Source: CANCDA01 sp043757205
GTDB taxonomy: Bacteria; Pseudomonadota; Gammaproteobacteria; Burkholderiales; Burkholderiaceae_C
NCBI GenBank assembly: GCA_043757205.1
Contig: JAYVPU010000165.1
Coordinates: 1-23,367 of the forward strand
DNA length: 23,367 bases
Direction: 5' to 3'
The position numbers and the translations under genes are program-made. Under the pieces are notes generated by a model that searched no databases, was not told the DNA's origin, and saw only the letters and a program-made list of their open reading frames with translations. Below, piece after piece: positions 13,701 to 20,199 of this stretch. How positions within the stretch are numbered: the first letter of the stretch is position 1; each line of letters begins with the position of its first letter.

Positions 13701-15440
13701 GACCACGCCGCTGGGGCCATCATTCAACGCCGACGGTGTGTCGTCCACGATTTCAATAGTGATGCTGGCTGGGGATGAGGATACCGTTCCATCCGAAGTG
13801 GTCAGGGTAAAGACATTGGTTTCCGTGCCCGCCAGGTCCGTGGTGGGTGATGTCAACAGATAGGTGTAGGTCGCTACGCCCGTACCGCTGTCATAGCCTG
13901 TCACGGTCAATGTTCCGTTAGCGCCAACGATCACATTGCTGGGGTCCGATGTACCCAACACACCGATATCGATGACATGGCCATCTATGCTGACGCTCTT
14001 GATGTCGCCCAGTCCGTCCGGGTCGGCCACCGAGAAAGTTCCGCCCACCAAGGTGGTGGTCGGACCGACACCCGAGCCATTGGGCACCAAGCCCGCTTCA
14101 TACACCACGTCGTTGGGGTTACCTTCTTCGCCGCCATTGCCGGGATCGACGGTGATGGTCGGTGGTTCATTTGCCCCGTTGATGGTGATCGTCACATTGG
14201 CGAAATTGCTGAGGTTCGCGCTGTCAGTGGCCTGATAGGCATCGGCAAATGTGATGTCAAGGGTTTGTCCATCATCCAAAGCCAGCGCTGCAGCCTGAGT
14301 GGCGGCGTTCGGCGTAAAAACAAAATCGCCATTGGTCTGGATGACGATCGTGCCAAAACTATTGGTCAAGGTGATGGGGACGCCGCCTGCCACGGCCAAG
14401 GTTTGCCCATCTTGATCGTAGTCACTATTACTATTTACCAGCACATTGCCTGTGACGGTGAGCGCGTCCGCTGCCATGGATGCGCTGTCGTCAAGGGCCA
14501 CCGGCGCGTGGTCATCGTTCACGATGGTCACGGTCGCTGTGTCGTTGAGCAAGGTTGCGCCCACCGGGTTGCTCAAGACAATCGAGAAGGTTTCATCGGG
14601 TTCGACCAGGATGTCGCCCACGATGTTCTCTGTGATGACAACGCCGATATTGCCCGCCAGAATGGTGACCGTGCCGGTGATCGTGCCGTCGTGGTAGTCG
14701 GACGGGTTGTCTGCGGTACCCGGCACCAGCGTATAGGTCAGCGTGATGTCGGTGCTGGAGGGATGATCGAGAAGAATCTGGAAAGAAACCGCGCGATCAA
14801 AACCGCTGGAGCCTTCCACCACATCCACACCCGTCACCGAACCCTGGGTGACCGCTCCGCCAGGGGGAATTTGGACGGGAGGTCCCTCGATCGGTTGACC
14901 CTCCACCAGCGTGACCACCTGCACGCTGACGCTGATCGTTGGCGGAACTTCGTTGATCGCGAGCACGCCTTGCGGCTGCTCCGCAACCACAGGCTCGGGC
15001 GCAACAAAGCTGTAGTCATAAGCCAAGGGGTCCACCCCTTCGCTCACGCGCAGCAGGCGCACAAAACCGGCGTTGCCGCCCAGGGGGCCACCCGCACCAC
15101 CCGCGCCGGCGGCGGTGGCATCGAGTTCGGTGCTGAGGTCACCCCCGCGCTCTAGGGCCTGGATGACGGTGTCGGCCGTGGTTGGTCGCAGGGTGCTGTC
15201 TTGTGCGGTGGGGCGCAGCTCCGTCTCGGTCACGCTGTCGTCGAGCTTGACGGCGTGCTCCGGGGCCACGGCGATGGTCTGGCCGTCGAGCATTTGCAAC
15301 TCCACATGCGCACCCGAGGCGGTCTGAACGATTTCGTCATTGTCGATCTCATCGCCCGCCTTGATTTCGCGCATCTTGCCGTCTGTGCCGATGGCGAAGG
15401 CTTTGCCGGTAACGGCGACGACGGTAGCAATTTTGGCCAT
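10800..15440 (-). CDS. LapA-type RTX adhesin with retention module (type I secreted)
   Basis: A 1546-residue surface adhesin. Residues 1 to about 150 form the LapA-type retention module (MAKIATVVAVTGKAFAI, LDGQTIAVAPE), with candidate LapG cleavage site TAAG at 109-112. A Calx-beta domain follows (about 205-312), then cadherin/VCBS-like and T1SS-143-type repeats (about 313-1390). Five RTX calcium-binding nonapeptides lie at 1394-1438 (GTAGNDALG to GGTGSDTFV). The C-terminal type I secretion signal domain occupies about 1440-1546 and there is no N-terminal signal peptide. The AGGGAG ribosome-binding site is good. It is much shorter than giant LapA proteins, which often exceed 5000 residues. 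Export would use LapB/LapC (encoded upstream) and the TolC-OmpA protein. Ligand specificity is unknown. Confidence 0.92.
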   Translation of the reverse strand: MAKIATVVAVTGKAFAIGTDGKMREIKAGDEIDNDEIVQTASGAHVELQMLDGQTIAVAPEHAVKLDDSVTETELRPTAQDSTLRPTTADTVIQALERGGDLSTELDATAAGAGGAGGPLGGNAGFVRLLRVSEGVDPLAYDYSFVAPEPVVAEQPQGVLAINEVPPTISVSVQVVTLVEGQPIEGPPVQIPPGGAVTQGSVTGVDVVEGSSGFDRAVSFQILLDHPSSTDITLTYTLVPGTADNPSDYHDGTITGTVTILAGNIGVVITENIVGDILVEPDETFSIVLSNPVGATLLNDTATVTIVNDDHAPVALDDSASMAADALTVTGNVLVNSNSDYDQDGQTLAVAGGVPITLTNSFGTIVIQTNGDFVFTPNAATQAAALALDDGQTLDITFADAYQATDSANLSNFANVTITINGANEPPTITVDPGNGGEEGNPNDVVYEAGLVPNGSGVGPTTTLVGGTFSVADPDGLGDIKSVSIDGHVIDIGVLGTSDPSNVIVGANGTLTVTGYDSGTGVATYTYLLTSPTTDLAGTETNVFTLTTSDGTVSSSPASITIEIVDDTPSALNDGPSGVVEDGASSLSGNVLSNDSSGADTSAAFTAWAAGNAANIATLNSYGMLTLNNDGTWSYVLDNSKAATQALTSGDHLSFDLNYTMQDADGDLSNAKLTITIDGSHDSASVVTASSESPDATVYESGLNPNGSNAAATTETVTGNFTISASDGISNVVIGGTSFSLAQVQAFNGSQTVNTGEGVLTLTGYSGTASGGTVSYSYTLSATIDNDSKSPSGNDTVDATGFNDSVTLTVNGIGGTTASDFLVIRAVDDTPTATNDAGGTVTEDGAGSLSGNVLSNDSAGADAASVFTSWGPGDAAAITALNTYGTLVQNASGTWSYVLDNSLAATQALTSSSNLSYTLHYTMQDQDGDTSAATLVINITGANDTQGVTVSAVGGATTTVYETALPLGVNELSNPTLNSDTREVVSGSFSVSASDGISKITVLGTDFTLAALQAIHTSGIPSAGLSTGQGTLVITNYVSADDHTATISYTYTLSTNVLAPPAGTTFFDDINNLITVTGVSGATSAAADLQIRIMDDAPVAAVTPGHFQNSTDTVLNGTLAIIGADRNGADVNFTSITPPAGLSSGGVALVYTTSPDGSTITANAGVGGPVVFTMHANADGTYVFTQSGLLDLSVLQTDLQSSVGAGGPQPAYYFNTNGVFTSVESAGDWAVKITGSDDINPSQQGMGVHNNHLSTGEFMTFEFDDEHASSVGGSVGNLTYIAKIGVEDLGVGETLIYTAFYVGGGSSGPVTILSTDLAPDGTFQIAAPLGGFLDYVTLIPGANTDVRITSFTAFTLDDSITKDITFGYTAIDGDGDSVSGSVIITAQNSHTLTGTAGNDALGGGSGNDTLLGAGGNDILTGSTGDDTLTGGTGSDTFVWTLNETGADKITDFTLGLVASGGDVLDLRDLLTGEHANAANLDAYLDFSANGSGQTVVSVHPTGSGGVTQTITLESVQLSVLQASAGGATDLAIITKLLADGNLKTDT
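11127..11261 (-). repeat. Five RTX nonapeptide repeats in the adhesin
   Basis: Residues 1394-1438 are five consecutive GGxGxDxLx-type units, the calcium-binding beta-roll next to the secretion signal. Confidence 0.85.
12159..13739 (-). repeat. Two tandem units of about 265 residues in the adhesin
   Basis: Residues 568-828 and 829-1094 repeat the same two-part pattern. A VCBS-like part shares VVEDGASSLSGNVLSND/VTEDGAGSLSGNVLSND and TWSYVLDNS, and a T1SS-143-like part follows. A diverged version of the second part also occurs at about 426-567. Such units can change in number by recombination. Confidence 0.8.
15105..15116 (-). other. Predicted LapG cleavage site in the adhesin (TAAG, residues 109-112)
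   Basis: Thr109-Ala110-Ala111-Gly112 matches the TAAG motif cut by LapG in P. fluorescens LapA (its residues 107-110), at almost the same distance from the N-terminus. A flexible glycine-rich stretch follows. Confidence 0.75.
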
Positions 15441-15504
15441 GGTGCTCTCCCTGAATGAAAAAAAAGATGGCTTCAGGTTAATCCGGCAACCGGGCTTTGC
15501 CTAT

Positions 15505-15518
15505 TGGACTTAAGTCCA
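15505..15518. promoter_or_regulatory. Perfect 14-base palindrome upstream of the adhesin gene
   Basis: TGGACTTAAGTCCA lies 65 bases before the adhesin ATG, in the 110-base gap after the upstream operon. Its size and symmetry suit a dimeric helix-turn-helix regulator; the LuxR-type protein encoded at 15778-16443 is the obvious candidate. No confident -10/-35 pair was found. Confidence 0.5.
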
Positions 15519-15550
15519 GTTTTGCACCGGTTTTCACCTCGGAAATTGAC

Positions 15551-15781
15551 TCAAATCATGCCGTGATCCCCATCGTCAGCCAGCAGTTTGAGGTGCTGAC
15601 TGAAATCGGAGCGCGTTTGACGGCGCTGGAGCAGTTTGGTCTGCACCGCGCCGGGCAGGTCGGTGAACTGAATCACGCCCCGCTTGAGCAGGATGTCGAT
15701 CAGGTCTTCCGTCACGCGGGCCAAATCGGCATCGGTTTCGCTCAGCGGATTGGGGTGGTGGGGGTCGTTCTTGTGGGTCAT
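15551..15781 (-). CDS. Small conserved protein (often labelled tryptophan synthase beta-like)
   Basis: A 76-residue protein whose ATG overlaps the stop of the LuxR-type gene (ATGA at 15778-15781), so translation is coupled. Its core (SETDADLARVTEDLIDILLKRGVIQFTDLPGAVQTKLLQRR, about residues 14-54) matches a short conserved domain commonly annotated in proteobacteria as tryptophan synthase subunit beta like. That name is misleading, since there is no PLP-enzyme fold here. It is acidic to neutral with two predicted helices and no membrane segment. It is the last gene of the lapB-lapC-luxR operon, directly before the adhesin. Function unknown. Confidence 0.75.
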   Translation of the reverse strand: MTHKNDPHHPNPLSETDADLARVTEDLIDILLKRGVIQFTDLPGAVQTKLLQRRQTRSDFSQHLKLLADDGDHGMI

Positions 15782-16443
15782 GGTGGAGCGTGGCGATTAG
15801 GGGTTGGGGGCACCGTGGACGAGGATAGGCGAAGCACCAGTTGCACCCGGTCACGCACGCCGAGTTTTTCGAACACTGAGCCCAGATGGGCTTTGACGGT
15901 GCGCTCGGAGATGAAGAGTTGCTCGGCCACTTCCTTGTTGGACTTGCCAGCCGCCACGGCTTGCGCCACCTGCGCCTCGCGCGCCGACAGCGCGGACAAA
16001 TCGGGCGCAGGCGGGGCCGCGCCTGGGCCGGCACGCGCCAGCAAATCACGCGTGGCCGCCACCATACGCTCCACCAACTCAGGGCCGACCCACAGGCCGC
16101 CAAACTGCACCACTTGCGCCACCTCACGCAAGAGGTCGGGCACGGCGTGCAAGTGGCAGTAGCCGCGCGCGCCCTGGTTGATGGCGCGCAGCCCCTCGGC
16201 CCCGTAAGGAACAGCGCTGAGCACGATCACATGGCGCGTGGACTGCACCCGCACCAGTGTGGCCACCTTGTCGAGCCAGTCGGGGTGGGCGGTCGAGACC
16301 CAGATCTGATCGTCTATCAGCGGCAGGGTTTGCAAACGGGTCCAGCTGCTCCACTCCCCTTGCGGAAAGGCCAGCAACCAACGCTCCGACGGTGCAATCG
16401 GCGACTTGGCGGCGGCGCTGGTCAGGAAGTGATGCTGGCTCAC
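15778..16443 (-). CDS. LuxR/NarL-type regulator with degenerate receiver domain
   Basis: A 221-residue transcription regulator. Residues 150-205 (SALSAREAQVAQAVAAGKSNKEVAEQLFISERTVKAHLGSVFEKLGV) are a complete LuxR-type helix-turn-helix. The N-terminal half (about 20-130) follows a receiver pattern (VIVLSAV, INQGARGYCHLHAV). However, the expected phosphorylated Asp after strand 3 is replaced (QIWVSTAHPD) and the conserved Lys reads His, so phosphorylation is unlikely. The gene begins 12 bases after lapC and is followed by the overlapping small gene. Placement suggests it controls the adhesin or secretion genes, perhaps at the palindrome 15505-15518. Confidence 0.85.
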   Translation of the reverse strand: MSQHHFLTSAAAKSPIAPSERWLLAFPQGEWSSWTRLQTLPLIDDQIWVSTAHPDWLDKVATLVRVQSTRHVIVLSAVPYGAEGLRAINQGARGYCHLHAVPDLLREVAQVVQFGGLWVGPELVERMVAATRDLLARAGPGAAPPAPDLSALSAREAQVAQAVAAGKSNKEVAEQLFISERTVKAHLGSVFEKLGVRDRVQLVLRLSSSTVPPTPNRHAPP

Positions 16444-16455
16444 GGCAAGACCTTC

Positions 16456-17871
16456 TCAACGCTCGGACAAGGCGTTGGCTTTGGCACGCAGCACCGGCTT
16501 GAGCAAGTAGGAGAGGATGGTTTTCTTGCCGGTGAGAATGTCCACCTGCGCCACCATGCCGGGGATGATGGGCAGATTCGGCCCCAGGCTGGGCTTGCGG
16601 GTACGCACCCGCACGATGTAGAAGGCGTTGCCTTTTTCGTCCACCACCGAGTCGGCGCTTATGTTTTGCACGTCGGCCTCCAGCCCGCCGTAAATGGCAA
16701 AGTCGTAGGCGGTGAACTTGACGACAGCCTCCTGGTTGGGGCGCAAGAAGGCGATGTCCTTGGGCGCGATGCGGGCTTCCAGAATCAAGGCGTCATCTAT
16801 CGGCACCACCTCAATCAACTCCTTGCCCGGCTGCACCACCGCCCCTACCGTGGGCACCAGCAGTCGTTTGATGGTGCCGCGCACGGGGGACTTGATGTCG
16901 GCCTTGAGCACCTTATCTTCCAGCACCCGGCCCCCCTCTGACAGGGACGAGAGCTTGCTCATGGTCTCAGACAACTCGGCGCTCATTTGGTTGCTGGCGG
17001 TCAGGCGCACTTCGTCAATGCGGCGTCCGGCCTCGGCAATGGCCGCCTGCACGCGCGAGATTTGGGCCGTGGCCTGATCGCGGTCACCGCGCAAGCGGGC
17101 CACGTCACGCTCCAGGCGCAGCACCTCCACCTCTGACACCGCGCCGGTGGTCACCATGGGGCGGGTGGCGTTCAACTCCTTTTGCACCAGTTCCAGCCCG
17201 CGCACGGCCTGCTCGCGGCGTGCGTTCATTTCATTCAACTCTTGCTGACGCTGGGCCAGCTGGTTTTGCGCCACGCCGATTTGCGCGCTGATTTCGCTGC
17301 GCCTGGACTCGTACAGATGGCGCTCCTGCGCCACCACATCAGGCGCGCTGCGCAGCAGCTCCGGGGATGGGTTAAAGGCCGTGCCGCGTGTGAGCGCCTG
17401 CAAGCGCAGCACTTTGGCCTGCATGGCCAACTGGCTGACCTTGCTCTCACCCAGGCTGGAGATGAAGCGCTTCGGGTCCACCCGTGCCAAGATCTGACCG
17501 GCTTCCACGATCTGCCCCTCGCGCACCATAAGTTCCTCCACCACGCCGCCATCCACACTTTGCACAATTTGCACCTGACTGGTGGGCACGACCTTGGCGT
17601 CGCCCCGGGTGACCTCGTCAATTTTGGAGAAACCGGCCCAGATCACCAAGAGCACCACCACCACCGCAGCGATGCGCAAGAGCCAGCGCGCGCGCAGCGG
17701 CTCTTGCTGCAACTGGGCCCAATCGGCATCGCTGGCCCAGTCGATGGACTCATGCTCCCGCTTGGGCGTGACCTTTTCCACCATGCGCCGGAAAAACGGG
17801 TTGCTCACCTTGGCCCCACCTGCTGCGGCGCGACCCATCACGTCAAACGCTTGTTGATTCAGATCAGACAT
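16456..17871 (-). CDS. lapC: LapC-type membrane fusion protein (HlyD family)
   Basis: A 471-residue periplasmic adaptor of a type I secretion system. A cytoplasmic tail (1-62) leads into one membrane helix (about 63-81). The first half of the lipoyl/barrel-sandwich domain follows (VVPTSQVQIVQSVDGGVVEELMVREGQIVEAGQIL, about 94-128), then long coiled-coil helices (about 140-315). The second lipoyl half is about 330-370 (IKSPVRGTIKRLLVPTVGAVVQPGKELIEV) and a C-terminal beta-barrel ends at the HlyD-like PGMVAQVDILTGKKTILSYLLKPV. The ATG shares a base with the lapB stop (TGATG), a tightly coupled arrangement. It would link the LapB exporter to the TolC-OmpA channel. Confidence 0.93.
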   Translation of the reverse strand: MSDLNQQAFDVMGRAAAGGAKVSNPFFRRMVEKVTPKREHESIDWASDADWAQLQQEPLRARWLLRIAAVVVVLLVIWAGFSKIDEVTRGDAKVVPTSQVQIVQSVDGGVVEELMVREGQIVEAGQILARVDPKRFISSLGESKVSQLAMQAKVLRLQALTRGTAFNPSPELLRSAPDVVAQERHLYESRRSEISAQIGVAQNQLAQRQQELNEMNARREQAVRGLELVQKELNATRPMVTTGAVSEVEVLRLERDVARLRGDRDQATAQISRVQAAIAEAGRRIDEVRLTASNQMSAELSETMSKLSSLSEGGRVLEDKVLKADIKSPVRGTIKRLLVPTVGAVVQPGKELIEVVPIDDALILEARIAPKDIAFLRPNQEAVVKFTAYDFAIYGGLEADVQNISADSVVDEKGNAFYIVRVRTRKPSLGPNLPIIPGMVAQVDILTGKKTILSYLLKPVLRAKANALSER

Positions 17872-20036
17872 CAGGCGGCCTTTCCTACGCGACCCTGGCG
17901 CAAGGCCATGATGACCTGGTCTTTCGGCCCGTCGGCCATGATGCGCCCTGCATCCATTACGACGATGCGATCCACCAAATCCAGCAGAGAGGTGCGATGA
18001 CTCACCAACACCAGGGTTTTGCCACGTACAAATTCAGTGAGCCGACGCTTCACCTCTTCCTCGCTGGAGTGGTCCATGGCGGCGGTGGGCTCATCCAGCA
18101 ACACGATGGCCGGGTCGTTGATGACCGCGCGCGCAATGGCCACGCCCTGGCGCTGCCCGCCCGAGAGGGATTCGCCGCGCTCCCCCACCAGCATGTCAAA
18201 GCCCTGCGGATGGTGGTTGACCAGGTCGAGGATGCCAGCCAGCTCGGCGGCCTTGAGCACGGCCGCGTCATCGGCCTGCGGCGCGCCCATGGTGATGTTG
18301 TCGCGCAGAGTGCCGTAAAACAGCATCACGTCCTGCTGCACGTAGCCGGTCTGCCTTCGCAACTCGGCCGGGTCCAACTGGCGCTGGTCGATACCGTCAA
18401 TCAAGACCGAACCAGAGGTGGGGCGATACAAGCCCAAGATCATTTTTTGCAAGGTGGTCTTGCCCGAGCCGATGCGCCCCAAAATCGCCACCTTCTCACC
18501 CGGCTTGATTTTCAAAGACACGTTGCGCAGGGCGGGCGTTTCCTGCCCGGGGTAGGTAAAGTTGACATCACGAAACTCCACAGCGCCGTGCAGCACGCCC
18601 CGGGTGATGAAGCTGGCATCGTCAGGCCGCTCCACTTCGCGTTTCATCATTTCATTGAGCGAGGTGAGCGCGGTGGCTGCTGTGTGGTACTGCACCAGCA
18701 GGCCCGCCACCTGACCTACCGGGGCCATGGCGCGTGAGGCCAACATGGTGCAGGCAATCATGCCCCCCAGAGTTAATTCCTTTTCGCCAATCAGGTAAAC
18801 CCCCAGCATGATGATGACCATGTTGATGCCCTGCTGCACAAAGGCCGAGCTGTTGCTGGCCAGGGCCGACAGCAGACGCAATTGAACGCCCACGCGCGCC
18901 AGCAGGGCGGCACTTTTTTCCCATTTGCGCTGGATCGGGGCTTCCGCGCCCAGCGCCTTGACGGTCTCAAAGCCGACGAGACCTTCAATCAGTGTGGCGT
19001 TACGCTGCGCTGCGGCGCGGTAGGTCGTCTCGGCCAGCTCATGCATGCGGTGCTGAACGGTCAGGGCGAACAGCAGCATGAGCGTGGCACCGACGGCCAG
19101 GGGAATCATCATGGGCCAGGCGATCCAGCCGATGACGACCATGAAGATCAGGGCAAAGGGCAGGTCAATAAAGGCCACCACAGTGGCCGAGCTGATGAAG
19201 TCGCGCACCGACTCAAATGCCCGCAGATTGGCCGCGAAGGAGCCCGCCGACACGGGCCGCTGCTCCATGCGGGTGCCCAGCACGCGCTCCATGATGTAGG
19301 CCGAGAGTTTGACATCGACACGGCTGCTGGCCAGATCGACAAAGCGGCCCCGCAAGATGCGCAACAACAGGTCGCTCAGCAAAATCAGCAGCAGGCCCGA
19401 GGCCAGAATCCACAGCGTGTCAAACGCTTGGTTGGGCACCACCCGGTCATAGACGTTCATGGTGAACATGGGCATGCCCAGGGCAAACAAATTGGCCAGG
19501 AAAGCCGCGAGAAACACATCACGGTAGAGCTTGCGGTTCTCGGCCATCACGCTCCAAAACCAGTGGCCGTGACGACCGGCCTTGACCTCAGGGCTGCGCG
19601 CATCAAAGTGCAGGCGCGGGCGGGCGTAGATGGCGTAACCGTTGTATTGGGCTTGCAGCTTGACTAACGGCACATCCACCGGCGCATCGCCCAACTCGGG
19701 GTACACCACCTTGCATGTTTGACCGTCTGCGGAGCGCGACAGCAACACACAGGCACGCTCGTCATGCAGCAGCAAGACCACCGGGAACAAGGCCGACTTG
19801 AGTGCGGGCAGGGCTTGGCGCACAACTTTGCTGCTCAGGCCCGCGCGGTGCGCCGCTCGAGCGAACAAGGAGGGCATCAGACGGCCATTCTCAATAGGCA
19901 GCCCCGCCAGCGCGGCGTCGCGGGTCAGGTTTTCACCATGACTTTTGGCCAGCATCAGCAGACAGGCCAGCAGCTCGTCTTCTTCAGCCGCGCTCTGCGC
20001 CCAGTTTGGTGACGGCTTCGCCATGCTTAAGGACAT
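17871..20036 (-). CDS. lapB: LapB-type type I secretion ABC transporter (permease/ATPase)
   Basis: The exporter of 721 residues. The ATG at 20036 is chosen over 20063 because AAGGGGG lies about 5 bases before it and the predicted transcription start (about 20055) lies downstream of the longer start. An N-terminal C39-like domain (about 16-140) lacks the catalytic Cys, as in substrate-recruiting, non-cleaving exporters. Membrane helices occupy about 170-440. The ATPase domain (about 485-715) has Walker A GRIGSGKT (520-527), signature LSGGQ (624-628), Walker B VLLDEP (645-650) and the switch His680. It energises adhesin export from the cytoplasm. First gene of lapB-lapC-luxR-small gene, with the adhesin next. 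Confidence 0.93.
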   Translation of the reverse strand: MSLSMAKPSPNWAQSAAEEDELLACLLMLAKSHGENLTRDAALAGLPIENGRLMPSLFARAAHRAGLSSKVVRQALPALKSALFPVVLLLHDERACVLLSRSADGQTCKVVYPELGDAPVDVPLVKLQAQYNGYAIYARPRLHFDARSPEVKAGRHGHWFWSVMAENRKLYRDVFLAAFLANLFALGMPMFTMNVYDRVVPNQAFDTLWILASGLLLILLSDLLLRILRGRFVDLASSRVDVKLSAYIMERVLGTRMEQRPVSAGSFAANLRAFESVRDFISSATVVAFIDLPFALIFMVVIGWIAWPMMIPLAVGATLMLLFALTVQHRMHELAETTYRAAAQRNATLIEGLVGFETVKALGAEAPIQRKWEKSAALLARVGVQLRLLSALASNSSAFVQQGINMVIIMLGVYLIGEKELTLGGMIACTMLASRAMAPVGQVAGLLVQYHTAATALTSLNEMMKREVERPDDASFITRGVLHGAVEFRDVNFTYPGQETPALRNVSLKIKPGEKVAILGRIGSGKTTLQKMILGLYRPTSGSVLIDGIDQRQLDPAELRRQTGYVQQDVMLFYGTLRDNITMGAPQADDAAVLKAAELAGILDLVNHHPQGFDMLVGERGESLSGGQRQGVAIARAVINDPAIVLLDEPTAAMDHSSEEEVKRRLTEFVRGKTLVLVSHRTSLLDLVDRIVVMDAGRIMADGPKDQVIMALRQGRVGKAA

Positions 20037-20054
20037 CCCACCCCCTTGAAGTCG

Positions 20055-20103
20055 AGTTGTCATTGTTAAAAAGTTTCCACACTGGCCGTTTGATCTGTGT
20101 CAA
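20055..20103 (-). promoter_or_regulatory. FNR/ANR-like class II promoter upstream of lapB
   Basis: On the minus strand TTGACACAGATCAA (20103-20090) matches TTGAT-N4-ATCAA at 9 of 10 positions. AACAAT (20067-20062) is a 4-of-6 match to -10, placed so that the box is centred at -41.5 if transcription begins near 20055. That is the class II FNR geometry. The start would leave a 19-base leader carrying the ribosome-binding site for the ATG at 20036. Confidence 0.5.
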
Positions 20104-20199
20104 GGAAAGAGTCAATACATGAATTGCATGCTTTTTTGTAATCAATAAATAGATTATTATCTTATTAATCATTTTTAAAGTATCAAATAGAGTCGCGAC

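Noticed and set aside
13977..15155. 392-codon open frame antisense to the adhesin gene
   Set aside because: It lies opposite a well-supported repeat protein, has no family resemblance, and arises from the biased codons of the repeats.
13977..15155. Possible CRISPR-like or satellite repeats within the adhesin region
   Set aside because: The repeats are long, coding and diverged, matching protein domain units rather than short identical spaced repeats.
18882..19667. 261-codon open frame antisense to lapB
   Set aside because: His/Gln-rich shadow frame opposite the membrane domain of the exporter.
17871..20036. lapB as a peptide-processing bacteriocin exporter
   Set aside because: The C39-like domain lacks the catalytic cysteine and the genetic context is an RTX adhesin.
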